The translations under genes were made by a program, and so were the position numbers. 64,000 nucleotides of DNA, from the NCBI GenBank assembly GCA_040255525.1, contig JBDZVD010000008.1:1-64000 (forward strand), read 5' to 3'. The notes beneath the pieces were generated by a model. The model saw only the letters and a list, made by a program, of their open reading frames with translations. It was not told the DNA's origin and searched no databases. Below are positions 7,912 to 15,868 of the stretch, one piece after another. The stretch's first letter is position 1, and each line of letters opens with the position of its first letter. This stretch comes from Rugosimonospora sp040255525 (GTDB lineage Bacteria > Actinomycetota > Actinomycetes > Mycobacteriales > Micromonosporaceae).

Positions 7912-8988
7912 CCGAGCCGGTGCCGAACCGAACAGCACGTCGTCCCAGCTGGGCAGGCGCTTGCGCGGCTGGTCGCCCGATCCACCCTGCTCTCCCGAGC
8001 CGGAGGAGCTGCTGCGCCGGGGGCGCAGCACCGCCAGGGACGGCACCGCCGGCACCTCCTTGGCCTGGTCCGGGTCCTCGTCGAAGGCGCTGCCCGAACC
8101 GCCGCCGAGCAGGGCCGCCGCGCCACCGGCCACCGGCCGCTGCCGCGGGGCGTCCGGCGACAGACCACCCGGCTCCGCCGGTCCCAGGGGCCGGTCGAGC
8201 GAGGCGAGCAGCGCGTCCCGGCCGGCCCGGATCGGATCGCTGGACCGGGCCGGTTCGCCCAGGCCGCGACCCGGGCGCGACTCGCGCCGCGCGGTGTCGG
8301 CCGACGGCCGCATCGGCTCGTGGCCGCCCCGGCCGGTCTCCCCGCGCATCGGCGGGGCCAGGCCCCGCCCGGCGCGCTCGATCTGCGGATCCTGGCCGAG
8401 GATCGGCGTCGGCCGGTCGGTGCACAGGTACTGCGCCATGTCGTCGTGCGGCGTGACCTGTGTGCGGGTCTTGTCCAGCTCCCAGACCGCCTGCGCGGTC
8501 GCCTTGCCGCTCGGCCAGGTCGCCACGATCCGCCAGGTGCCGTCGTCTCGGCGGTACGCATCCCAGGCGATCTTCTCGCCGTCGACGCCGTGCTGCGCCA
8601 GCCGGCCGTCGACCACCTCGGCCAGCGAGGCGCCCCTGTCCGACGTCTTCAGCCGGGCCCGCCGGGCGTGCTGGGCGAGCATGGCCCGCTCCTGGAGCAC
8701 CGGCCCCGCGTAGCGCAGCACGCGGTCGACCGGCACGCCGGCGACGCGCGCCACGTCGTCGGCGGACTCGCCGGCCCGGATGCGGGCCTGGATGTCGCGC
8801 GGCGAGAGCGTGATCTCGTGGTGGTCCGGCGCGCCGGCGCTCGCCGGGGCCGATGGCGAGTGGGCGGGCGCCCGCAACGCTGCGTGGATCCGCTCGTCGT
8901 TGGGGAGCGCGAGGAGTCGGCCCACCTCGTCGGCGAGCACAAAGGCACGGCCGTCCTCGGAGAGGGCGACGAAGCGTACCGGCCGCAT
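7900..8988 (-). CDS. sepH: SepH, septation protein (DUF3071)
   Basis: A 362-residue protein. The start MRPVRFVALSEDGRAFVLAD is chosen because GGAGG lies 8 bases upstream; a longer reading upstream has no support. The N-terminal DUF3071 domain contains a helix-turn-helix-like segment (about residues 66-96, IQARIRAGESADDVARVAGV). The C-terminal half is a disordered Pro/Gly/Arg-rich linker ending in a short conserved tail, KRLPSWDDVLFGSAP. In Streptomyces SepH binds FtsZ and stimulates its assembly at septa. Gene order sepH-serC matches other actinomycetes. Confidence 0.9.
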   Translation of the reverse strand: MRPVRFVALSEDGRAFVLADEVGRLLALPNDERIHAALRAPAHSPSAPASAGAPDHHEITLSPRDIQARIRAGESADDVARVAGVPVDRVLRYAGPVLQERAMLAQHARRARLKTSDRGASLAEVVDGRLAQHGVDGEKIAWDAYRRDDGTWRIVATWPSGKATAQAVWELDKTRTQVTPHDDMAQYLCTDRPTPILGQDPQIERAGRGLAPPMRGETGRGGHEPMRPSADTARRESRPGRGLGEPARSSDPIRAGRDALLASLDRPLGPAEPGGLSPDAPRQRPVAGGAAALLGGGSGSAFDEDPDQAKEVPAVPSLAVLRPRRSSSSGSGEQGGSGDQPRKRLPSWDDVLFGSAPARESS

Positions 8989-9084
8989 CGCTTTCCTCCG
9001 TCCCGTACTCGCGAGGCGTCGACTTATCACGCCACCGTACGCGCCTCGCGCTCGGGATGCGCGCAAGCCACGCCGACCGGGAGC

Positions 9085-10200
9085 CTAAAGTCGCGTGACC
9101 ACGTAGTCGATGCTCGCGGTCAGCCGCTCGACGTCGCTGGGCTCGACCGATGGGAAAAGCGCCACCCGGAGCTGGTTGCGGCCCAGCTTGCGGTACGGCT
9201 CGGTGTCCACGATGCCGTTGGCGCGGAGGACCTTCGCGATGGCCGAGGCGTCCACGCCGTCGACGAAGTCGATCGTCGCGATCACGTGGGACCGCAGCGC
9301 CGGGTCGGTCACGAACGGGCTGGCCACCGCGGAACGCTCGGCCCAGCCGTAGACGATCGAGGCGCTCTCCGCCGTGCGCTTCGCGGCCCAGGCCAGGCCG
9401 CCCTGCTCCAGCATCCAGTCGACCTGCTCGGCGGCCAGGAAGATGGTGGCCAGCCCGGGAGTGTTGTAGGTCTGCTCCAGCCGCGAGTTGTCCACGGCCG
9501 CGATCAGATCGAGGAACGCCGGGATGTAGCGCCCGGACTCCTTGATCTCGGCGGCCCGGGCCAGCGCGGCCGGGGACATCAGGGCGAGCCAGATCCCGCC
9601 GTCGGAGCCGAAGCACTTCTGCGGGGCGAAGTAGTACACGTCGGTCTCGGTGAGGTCGACGTCCAGCCCACCCGCCCCCGACGTGGCGTCGGTCAGCATC
9701 AGCGCACCGGCGTCCGCGCCGGCGACCCGGCGCACCGGCACCGCGACGCCAGTCGACGTCTCGTTGTGCGGTGTGCAGTATGCGTCCACCCCGGCCTCGG
9801 CGACCAGGGTCGGGGCGCTGCCCGGCTCGGCCGTGTGCACGGTCGGTTCGCCGAGGAACGGGGCCGCCTTCGCGGCGGCCGCGAACTTCGCGCCGAACTC
9901 CCCGAAGCTGGCGAACTGCGCCCGGTCGCGGATCAGGCCGAACGTGGCGACCTCCCAGAACGCCGTCGAGCCACCGTTGCCGAGCACGACCTCGTAGCCG
10001 TCGGGCAGGCCGAAGAACTCGCCGATGCCGCGGCGCAGCCGGGCCACCTGGTCCCGGACCGTCTTCTGCCGGTGCGAGGTGCCGAGGTATGTGGTCGCGA
10101 CGCCGGCCAGCGCGGAGACCGCGGCCGGCCGCACCTTGCTCGGGCCGGCACCGAACCGGCCGTCGGTGGGGCGCAACTCGTCGGGGATCTGGATGTCCAT
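9085..10200 (-). CDS. serC: Phosphoserine aminotransferase
   Basis: A 371-residue PLP enzyme converting 3-phosphohydroxypyruvate and glutamate to phosphoserine, the second step of serine synthesis; it may also serve pyridoxal synthesis. The start ATG (MDIQIPDELRPTDGRFGAGP) has GGTGGG just upstream. The N-terminal FGAGPSKVRP and TSHRQKTVR, the cofactor Asp in ALMLTDATSG, and the PLP lysine K195 in YYFAPQKCFGSDGG are all present. It is of the actinobacterial/archaeal SerC type. A terminator-like hairpin separates it from the upstream citrate synthase gene, so it probably has its own promoter. Confidence 0.92.
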   Translation of the reverse strand: MDIQIPDELRPTDGRFGAGPSKVRPAAVSALAGVATTYLGTSHRQKTVRDQVARLRRGIGEFFGLPDGYEVVLGNGGSTAFWEVATFGLIRDRAQFASFGEFGAKFAAAAKAAPFLGEPTVHTAEPGSAPTLVAEAGVDAYCTPHNETSTGVAVPVRRVAGADAGALMLTDATSGAGGLDVDLTETDVYYFAPQKCFGSDGGIWLALMSPAALARAAEIKESGRYIPAFLDLIAAVDNSRLEQTYNTPGLATIFLAAEQVDWMLEQGGLAWAAKRTAESASIVYGWAERSAVASPFVTDPALRSHVIATIDFVDGVDASAIAKVLRANGIVDTEPYRKLGRNQLRVALFPSVEPSDVERLTASIDYVVTRL

Positions 10201-10225
10201 CCCACCGTCCTTCCATGAGAGCAAA

Positions 10226-10259
10226 CGGTGCGGCGCCGGGGGAGGCCGGCACCGCACCG
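10226..10259 (-). terminator. Hairpin after the citrate synthase gene
   Basis: An imperfect 14-bp stem (CGGTGCGG.GCCGG with CCGGC.CCGCACCG, one mismatch) and a 6-nt loop between the citrate synthase stop and the serC start. It should end the citrate synthase transcript. Confidence 0.7.
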
Positions 10260-10271
10260 ATTATCGGCGGT

Positions 10272-11378
10272 TCAGACGCCGTGCGGCGTCTTGTCCCACC
10301 CTTCGACATCCTCCGGCTTGCGCGGGCCGGGGCCGACGTAGCGCGCCGACGGCCGGACCAGGCGGTTCAGCTGCTTCTGCTCCAGGATGTGGGCGCTCCA
10401 GCCGGCCACCCGGGCGCAGGTGAACATCGAGGTGAACATCTGCGCGGGTACCTCGGCGAAGTCCAGGACCACGGCGGACCAGAACTCGACATTGGTCGCC
10501 AGGACCCGGTCGGGCCGGCGGGCGTGCAGCTCCTCCAGCGCGGCCTTCTCCAGCGCCTCGGCGATCTCGAAGCGCGGCGCGCCCAGCTCGCGGGCGGTAC
10601 GCCGCAGGGCACGGGCCCGCGGGTCCTCCGCCCGGTACACCCGGTGGCCGAAACCCATCAGCCGCTCGCCCCGGTCGAGTACGCCCTTGACGTACCCCTC
10701 GGCGTCGCCGCTCTTCTCGACGGCCTCGATCATGTGCAGCACCCGGGACGGCGCCCCGCCGTGCAGCGGCCCGGACAGCGCGCCGATGCCGGACGAGATG
10801 CAGGCGGCCACGTCGGCACCGGTGGAGGCGACCACCCGGGTGGTGAAGGTGGACGCGTTCATGCCGTGCTCGGCGGCCGAGATGAAGTAGGCGTCAACGG
10901 CCTTGACGTGCCGCGGGTCCGGCTCGCCCCGCCAGCGCTTCATGAACCGCTCGACGATGGTGGACGCCTTGTCGATCTCCTTCTGCGGCACCGCCGGCAG
11001 GCCCAGTCCGCGGGCGGACTGCGCCACGAACGACAGTGCGGTCACCGAAACCCGGGCCAGGTCCTCGCGGGCCCGCTGGCCGGAGATGTCCAGCAGCTGC
11101 CCGAGGCCCCAGTACGGGGCGAGCATGGCGACCGCGGACTGGACGTCGACCCGGATGTCGCCGGAGTGCACCGGTACCGGGAACGGCTCGGCGGGCGGGA
11201 GGCCCGGGCCGAACTTGCCGTCGACCAGCAGTGCCCAGACGTTACCGAAAGACACCTTTCCGATCAGATCCTCGATATCGACGCCGCGATATCGCAGCGC
11301 CCCGCCTTCCTTGTCAGGCTCGGCGATCTCAGTCTCGAAAGCGATAACGCCTTCGAGACCCGGCTTGAAATCGGACAT
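10272..11378 (-). CDS. Citrate synthase 2
   Basis: A 368-residue enzyme of the short citrate synthase 2 type, condensing oxaloacetate and acetyl-CoA, or propionyl-CoA in methylcitrate synthases. Catalytic residues are visible: H171 in EHGMNAS, H206 in GPLHGGAP, H245 in GFGHRVYR, and the Asp of VLDFAEVP near residue 310. It cannot be decided from sequence alone whether it prefers citrate or 2-methylcitrate formation. It is divergent from pdxH, with a 12-bp perfect palindrome in its upstream region. Confidence 0.9.
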   Translation of the reverse strand: MSDFKPGLEGVIAFETEIAEPDKEGGALRYRGVDIEDLIGKVSFGNVWALLVDGKFGPGLPPAEPFPVPVHSGDIRVDVQSAVAMLAPYWGLGQLLDISGQRAREDLARVSVTALSFVAQSARGLGLPAVPQKEIDKASTIVERFMKRWRGEPDPRHVKAVDAYFISAAEHGMNASTFTTRVVASTGADVAACISSGIGALSGPLHGGAPSRVLHMIEAVEKSGDAEGYVKGVLDRGERLMGFGHRVYRAEDPRARALRRTARELGAPRFEIAEALEKAALEELHARRPDRVLATNVEFWSAVVLDFAEVPAQMFTSMFTCARVAGWSAHILEQKQLNRLVRPSARYVGPGPRKPEDVEGWDKTPHGV

Positions 11379-11696
11379 CTCGTTCTCCTGGATCTTGTGT
11401 CCTCGCTGACGGCGCCTCCACCGATCGGTTGACCGGTCAAGACACTCGGGCGATCCCGGTATGACTGTCTGTTGCGTTCACGTTTCATCTTGCCTGGCGG
11501 ACAACCCGGTGGGCGAGACAGTCTTGGTGTGCTACGGGCGACATCTTTCCCGCAGTGTGGATGGCCCCGGTAGGCAACGCTGCGCGATGTGTTCCGGACG
11601 ACAGTTGTTCGCGCAGGTGAGCGTGCCAGGGAAGGATGATCTAATAGTCATCGGCGGCGCCGTCGCGCCGTCGCGCGGGCAGTTCGGGGGAGAGGG
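11379..11696. promoter_or_regulatory. Divergent promoter region, citrate synthase/pdxH
   Basis: A 318-bp region with no gene. It contains the perfect palindrome TTGACCGGTCAA at 11429-11440, 51 bp upstream of the citrate synthase start, a probable operator. GATCTAATAG near 11639 is a possible pdxH -10 region, and GGGGGAGAGGG is the pdxH ribosome-binding site. No other structure is evident. Confidence 0.55.
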
Positions 11697-12344
11697 ATGT
11701 CGTCCGGGACCTTCGAGGAGCTGCGCCGGGAGTACTCCGACGGAACGCTCGAGGAACGGGACCTGGCCGCCGACTGGCCGACCCAGTTCGGTCGCTGGCT
11801 GTCCGGCGCGGTCGCCGCGGGGCTGCCCGAGCCCAACGCCATGGTGTTGTCCACCGCCGACCGGGCCGGCCGGCCCAGCTCCCGTACGGTCCTGCTCAAG
11901 GGGTACGACGACCGGGGCTTTGTGTTCTTCACCAACTACGAGTCCCGCAAGGGCACCGAGCTGTCCGCCAACCCGTACGCCAGCCTGGTCTTCCCCTGGT
12001 TCGCGATGTTCCGGCAGGTGATCGTCACCGGGTCCGTCGAGCGGACGAGCCGCGGGGAGACCGAGGAGTATTTCGCCACCCGGCCACGCGGCGCCCAACT
12101 CGGCGCCTGGGCCAGCCCGCAGTCGCGTCCGCTTCCCGGCCGGGTTGCGCTGGAGGACGCCTGGCGGGCGGCGGAGGAGCGGTTCGGCGCGGACAGCGTG
12201 CCGGCCCCGCCGCACTGGGGCGGATTCCGGATCAGCCCGGTTACCGTCGAGTTCTGGCAGGGGCGGGTGAGCCGGCTGCACGACCGGCTGCGGTACCGGC
12301 GCCACGAAGACGGCCAGTGGCTGACGGAGAGGCTGGCACCGTGA
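11697..12344 (+). CDS. pdxH: Pyridoxamine 5'-phosphate oxidase
   Basis: A 215-residue FMN enzyme oxidising pyridoxamine/pyridoxine 5'-phosphate to PLP. Family motifs: DWPTQFGRWL early, PNAMVLSTADRAGRPSSRTV, the FMN-binding GFVFFTNYESRKG, and the C-terminal WGGFRISPVTVEFWQGRVSR followed by LHDRLRYRR and ending WLTERLAP. The start ATG follows GGGGGAGAGGG closely. PLP made here would serve the neighbouring serC and sdaA-type metabolism only in a general sense. Two copies of a palindromic repeat follow the stop. Confidence 0.93.
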   Translation: MSSGTFEELRREYSDGTLEERDLAADWPTQFGRWLSGAVAAGLPEPNAMVLSTADRAGRPSSRTVLLKGYDDRGFVFFTNYESRKGTELSANPYASLVFPWFAMFRQVIVTGSVERTSRGETEEYFATRPRGAQLGAWASPQSRPLPGRVALEDAWRAAEERFGADSVPAPPHWGGFRISPVTVEFWQGRVSRLHDRLRYRRHEDGQWLTERLAP

Positions 12345-12360
12345 CGGGCACCACTCGACC

Positions 12361-12402
12361 GGTCTGGCTCGGCGCGTCTGGCGCCGCGCAACGACCCAGA
12401 CC
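12361..12402 (+). repeat. Palindromic intergenic repeat, copy 1
   Basis: Outer arms GGTCTGG (12361-12367) and CCAGACC (12396-12402) with a GC-rich centre CTCGGCGCGTCTGG, preceded by CTCGACC and followed by AGTCG. The same element recurs at 12416, 23015, 38141 and, inverted, at 43366. It would fold into a long hairpin in RNA. Confidence 0.85.
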
Positions 12403-12415
12403 AGTCGCCCGACCA

Positions 12416-12455
12416 GTCTGGCTCGGCGCGTCTGGCGCGGCGCGACCGCCCAGAC
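12416..12455 (+). repeat. Palindromic intergenic repeat, copy 2
   Basis: A second copy directly after the first, sharing GTCTGGCTCGGCGCGTCTGG and the right arm CCAGAC followed by CAGTCGACC. It ends 10 bp before the ATG of the next MFS gene, so the element forms that gene's leader. The tandem arrangement suggests recent duplication. Confidence 0.85.
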
Positions 12456-12465
12456 CAGTCGACCG

Positions 12466-13809
12466 ATGACCGAGACCGACGCTCGACACCAGCTCACCGG
12501 GCCGGATGACGAGACCGGCGGGGGCCGGACAGCACCGGACGGTACGGAACGGATCAACGCCCGGCCGCAGCCGGAGGCCGGGTGGCGCCGGTTCGCGATC
12601 GACACCAGGCCGCTGCGCCACCCCGCGTACCGCCGGGTGTTCATCGGTAACGCGACCTCGTTCTTCGGTACCCAGTTCACCGCGGTGGCGGTGCCGGTCC
12701 AGATGTACGCGCTGACCAAGTCCACGCTGTGGGTCGGGTACCTGGGGCTGGCCGGGCTCGTTCCGCTGCTCATCTTCGCGTTGTGGGGCGGCGCGCTGGC
12801 CGACGCGGTGGACCGCCGGCGGTTGCTGTTCGTCAGCTCGCTGCTCATGTGGCTGTGCACGCTGGGGTTGCTGACTCAGGCCGTACTCGACGTGGGCAGC
12901 GGGAGCCTGCTGCTGATGCTGGTGGCGGCCCAGTCGGCGGCGGTCGCGGTGAGCTCACCGACCCGTTCGGCGATCATCCCCCGGATCGTCGACCTCGACG
13001 AGGTGCCGCAGGCGAACACGCTCAACTACACGGCCAGTACCGCCGCGTCGGTCGCCGGCCCGCTGGTCGCCGCGATCCTGATCGAGTACAACGTGGCCTG
13101 GGCGTACGGCGTGGACGCGGTGACCTTCACCGTCGCGCTGTGGGCGGCGTTCCGGTTGCCGGCCATCGCACCGTCGGTGAACGGGGAGGGCGGAGGATCC
13201 CGGGCCCGCCTGGCGGACGTGATGTTCGGGCTGCGGTACCTGGCGACCACGCCGGTACTGCTGCTGTCATTCGCCGTGGACATCGTCGCCATGGTGCTGG
13301 CGCAGCCCCGGGCCCTGTTCCCGGCGATCTCCGCGCAGCGGTTCCACGGCGCTGGCATCGGCTGGCTGTACGCGTCGATCGCGCTCGGCTCGGTCGTCGC
13401 CGGGCTCACCTCAGGCTGGGTCGCCCGGGTGCGCCGGCAGGGGGTGGCGCTGGTCGGGGCGGTCGTGGTCTGGGGCCTGGCGGTGGCGGCCGCCGGCCTG
13501 GCCCACTCGCTGTGGCTGTGCGTGCTGCTGCTCGCGGTGGGCGGCGCGGCCGACCTGGTCAGCGCGATCTACCGGCAGACCATTCTGCAGACGTACGCCC
13601 CGGACCAGTTGCGCGGCCGGATGCAGGGCGTGTTCACCGCCGTCGTGGTGGGCGGGCCGCGCCTGGGCGACCTGCGGGCCGGTGCGACCGCGGTTCCGCT
13701 CGGACTGGGCGCCGCGTGGGTCGGTGGCGGCATCGCGGCGACCGTGGTGGCCGTCATTCTCGCCGTGGTTTTTCCGTCTTTGCTGCGCTATGCCGCAGAC
13801 CGCCCCTGA
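12466..13809 (+). CDS. MFS transporter (MFS_3/EntS-like)
   Basis: A 447-residue polytopic protein with a 45-residue hydrophilic N-terminus, then the family start WRRFAIDTRPLRHPAYRRVF and helices of an MFS_3-type exporter. Typical loops are ALADAVDRRRLL, VSSPTRSAIIPRIVDLDEVP and QTYAPDQLRGRMQGVFTAVV. The substrate is unknown. It follows two palindromic repeats closely and has no clear Shine-Dalgarno, so the start could instead be an internal codon nearer the first helix. Confidence 0.82.
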   Translation: MTETDARHQLTGPDDETGGGRTAPDGTERINARPQPEAGWRRFAIDTRPLRHPAYRRVFIGNATSFFGTQFTAVAVPVQMYALTKSTLWVGYLGLAGLVPLLIFALWGGALADAVDRRRLLFVSSLLMWLCTLGLLTQAVLDVGSGSLLLMLVAAQSAAVAVSSPTRSAIIPRIVDLDEVPQANTLNYTASTAASVAGPLVAAILIEYNVAWAYGVDAVTFTVALWAAFRLPAIAPSVNGEGGGSRARLADVMFGLRYLATTPVLLLSFAVDIVAMVLAQPRALFPAISAQRFHGAGIGWLYASIALGSVVAGLTSGWVARVRRQGVALVGAVVVWGLAVAAAGLAHSLWLCVLLLAVGGAADLVSAIYRQTILQTYAPDQLRGRMQGVFTAVVVGGPRLGDLRAGATAVPLGLGAAWVGGGIAATVVAVILAVVFPSLLRYAADRP

Positions 13810-13824
13810 GTTAAGGTCGCCGTC

Positions 13825-14745
13825 ATGCAGAAGGACGCGCTCTCTCCGTCGGGTACCCAATGGGTGATCAAGTCCGGAGACCACGAGGCAACGGTGGTCG
13901 AGGTGGGCGGCGGGCTGCGGGCCTACCGGTCATCGGGGCGTGAGGTCGTCGACGGGTACCAGGAGTCCGAGCTGTGCCCCAGTGGCGCCGGGCAGGTGCT
14001 GGCGCCGTGGCCGAACCGGATCCGCGACGGCCGCTACACGTTCGACGGCCAGACCCATCAGCTGTCGCTGTCCGAGCCGACCCAGCACAACGCGATCCAC
14101 GGCCTGACCCGCTGGGCGCCCTGGCGGCCGATCGAGGTGTCCGACTCATCCGTTTCGGTGGAGTACCAGCTTCCCGCCCAGCCGGGATACCCGTGGACGC
14201 TGTGGCTGACGACCACCTGGACGGTGGGCGCGGACGGGTTGACCGCCACGCACACCGCGACCAACCTCGCCGACCGGCCGGCCCCGTTCGGCCTGGGGGC
14301 GCACCCGTACCTGGCCGTTCCGGGCTCGGTGGACGACGTGCTGCTGACCGTGCCGGCCCGCAGCCGGCTGCTGCTGGACGGCCGCGACCTGCCGATCGGG
14401 GCGGCCCGGGTGGCCGGCGGCGACTACGACTTCACCAGCCCGCGCGCGATCGGCGACGCCCGGCTCAACACCGCCTTCGGCGAGGTGCCCGAGGGTGGGT
14501 CGAGTGTCGTTCTGTCCACTGTGGATGGCGGGCCGGTCGTCACGGTGTGGGCGGACGGCGCGTTCGGCTGGTGGCAGCTGTTCACCGGCGACACGGTTCC
14601 GGCGCCCCGGACCCGCCGCTCGGTGGCGGTCGAGCCGATGACCTGCCCGCCGGACGCGTTCCACTCCGGGCGGGACGTGGTCAGGCTGGAGCCGGGCCAG
14701 ACCTGGCGGGCCTCCTGGGGAATCACGCCGGCTCCCGGCCGGTGA
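13825..14745 (+). CDS. Aldose 1-epimerase family protein
   Basis: A 306-residue galactose-mutarotase-like protein that would interconvert alpha and beta anomers of a sugar. Visible family motifs are the Arg-containing PWPNRIRDGRYTFDG (about residues 61-75), the catalytic-type His in HNAIHGLTRWAPW, a second His in FGLGAHPYLAVPG, and the probable catalytic Glu in RRSVAVEPMTCPPDAFHSG. The substrate is not readable. It lies 15 bp after the MFS gene, so probably one operon. Its stop overlaps an in-frame GTG of the nitroreductase-like gene. Confidence 0.88.
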   Translation: MQKDALSPSGTQWVIKSGDHEATVVEVGGGLRAYRSSGREVVDGYQESELCPSGAGQVLAPWPNRIRDGRYTFDGQTHQLSLSEPTQHNAIHGLTRWAPWRPIEVSDSSVSVEYQLPAQPGYPWTLWLTTTWTVGADGLTATHTATNLADRPAPFGLGAHPYLAVPGSVDDVLLTVPARSRLLLDGRDLPIGAARVAGGDYDFTSPRAIGDARLNTAFGEVPEGGSSVVLSTVDGGPVVTVWADGAFGWWQLFTGDTVPAPRTRRSVAVEPMTCPPDAFHSGRDVVRLEPGQTWRASWGITPAPGR

Positions 14746-14750
14746 CCGGG

Positions 14751-15482
14751 ATGGACTTCGACGCGGTCGTACGCCGCCGCCGGATGGTCCGCAACTACGA
14801 CCCGGACCGGCCGGTCCCCGCCGGGGTCGTCGACCGGCTGCTGAACCTGGCTATCCGGGCGCCCTCGGCCGGCTTCTCCCAGGGCTGGGGGTTCCTGGTG
14901 CTGGAGGCGCCGGAGGACCGGGCGCGCTTTTGGGCCGCGACCACCCCACCCGGGGAGCGCAGCCGGAGCCGGGTTGTGGCGCAGCCGAGCACCCCTGAGG
15001 TGTCTGGCGGGGAGCGCAGCCGGAGCCGGGTTGTGGCGCAGCCGAGCACTGCCGACGGTGATCGGCCGCTCCAGCCGGCCAATCCCTGGCTGGACGGCAT
15101 GCGCCGGGCACCGCTCATCATCGTGCCCCACTCGAACCGGGACATCTATCTCGACCGGTACGCGGCGCCGGACAAGGGCTGGACCGACCGGGACGAGGCG
15201 CGCTGGCCGGTGCCGTACTGGCACATCGACGCCGGGATGGCCAGCCTGCTGATGCTGCTCGGCGCGGTGGACGCCGGACTCGGCGCGTGCTTTTTCGGCA
15301 TCCCACCCGAGTCCATGGCAACCTTTCGGGCCGCCTTCGGCGTTCCACCGGAATACACCCCTATCGGCGCCGTCACTGTGGGCTATCCTGCCCCGGACCG
15401 TCGGTCACCGTCGCTGCGGCGTGGCCGGCGGGAAGTCGACGAGGTCGTGCACCGAGGCCGATGGGGGGCAGCGGCGTCGTGA
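14751..15482 (+). CDS. Nitroreductase family protein with repeat insertion
   Basis: A 243-residue FMN-dependent nitroreductase-like protein. The start MDFDAVVRRRRMVRNYDPDR has the Arg-rich FMN-binding opening; a GTG at 14742 overlapping the previous stop (GTGA) is an alternative. Later motifs are RAPSAGFSQGWGFLVLE, WPVPYWHIDAGMASLLMLL and GLGACFFGIPPE. Between residues about 65 and 105 there is an insertion made of two 19-residue repeats (GERSRSRVVAQPST), encoded by a 57-bp DNA duplication that interrupts an otherwise ordinary fold. The protein may still work if this is a surface loop. Confidence 0.85.
   Translation: MDFDAVVRRRRMVRNYDPDRPVPAGVVDRLLNLAIRAPSAGFSQGWGFLVLEAPEDRARFWAATTPPGERSRSRVVAQPSTPEVSGGERSRSRVVAQPSTADGDRPLQPANPWLDGMRRAPLIIVPHSNRDIYLDRYAAPDKGWTDRDEARWPVPYWHIDAGMASLLMLLGAVDAGLGACFFGIPPESMATFRAAFGVPPEYTPIGAVTVGYPAPDRRSPSLRRGRREVDEVVHRGRWGAAAS
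14952..15049 (+). repeat. In-frame duplicated repeat inside the nitroreductase gene
   Basis: A 41-bp sequence beginning GGGGAGCGCAGCCGG occurs identically at 14952-14992 and 15009-15049 (period 57 bp = 19 codons). Read on the opposite strand it contains GCTCGGC...GCGCCACAACCCGG, which resembles parts of the intergenic palindromic element. The insertion keeps the reading frame. Confidence 0.9.
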
Positions 15483-15554
15483 CACTCGCCCGTGGTCGCT
15501 AGGCTGGCTGGCAGCGACGACGGGCGGGCGTACTGGAAGGGGGAGGCGACCGGC

Positions 15555-15854
15555 GTGATCTTCAAGGCGGTCCGGGACGGTCGTCCGTATCCGGAACACG
15601 AACTGACGATGAAGGAGTGGGCCGAGATCCCGCCTCGCCCGGTGCGCCTCGACCAGCTCATCACCACCAAGCGCGAGCTCGCCCTCGACCGCCTGCTGGC
15701 CGAGGACTCGACCTTCTACGGCGACCTGTTCCCGCACGTGGTGCAGTGGGAGGGTGGCCTGTACCTGGAGGACGGCCTGCACCGCGCGCTGCGTGCCGCG
15801 TTGCAGCAGCGGACCACGATCCACGCCCGAGTGCTGACCCTGCCTCGGGGATGA
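15555..15854 (+). CDS. Hypothetical protein with ParB-like appearance
   Basis: A 99-residue protein from a GTG start with GGGGGAGG upstream; a longer reading back to 15492 lacks an RBS. The sequence VIFKAVRDGRPYPEHELTMK, RLDQLITTKRELALDRLLAE and the end LEDGLHRALRAALQQRTTIH resemble short actinobacterial proteins with a ParB/sulfiredoxin-like fold, in which a DG(L)HR motif sits at the nucleotide site. Function unknown. The acyl-CoA dehydrogenase gene follows after 14 bp, so co-transcription is likely. Confidence 0.7.
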   Translation: MIFKAVRDGRPYPEHELTMKEWAEIPPRPVRLDQLITTKRELALDRLLAEDSTFYGDLFPHVVQWEGGLYLEDGLHRALRAALQQRTTIHARVLTLPRG

Positions 15855-15868
15855 CCCCTGGGGTAGCG

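Noticed and set aside
9001..9066. An extended SepH N-terminus
   Set aside because: The family starts at MRPVRFVAL, and GGAGG is placed for that ATG.
15492..15554. A longer N-terminus for the ParB-like small protein
   Set aside because: The extra 21 codons lack an RBS, while GGGGGAGG stands just before the GTG at 15555.
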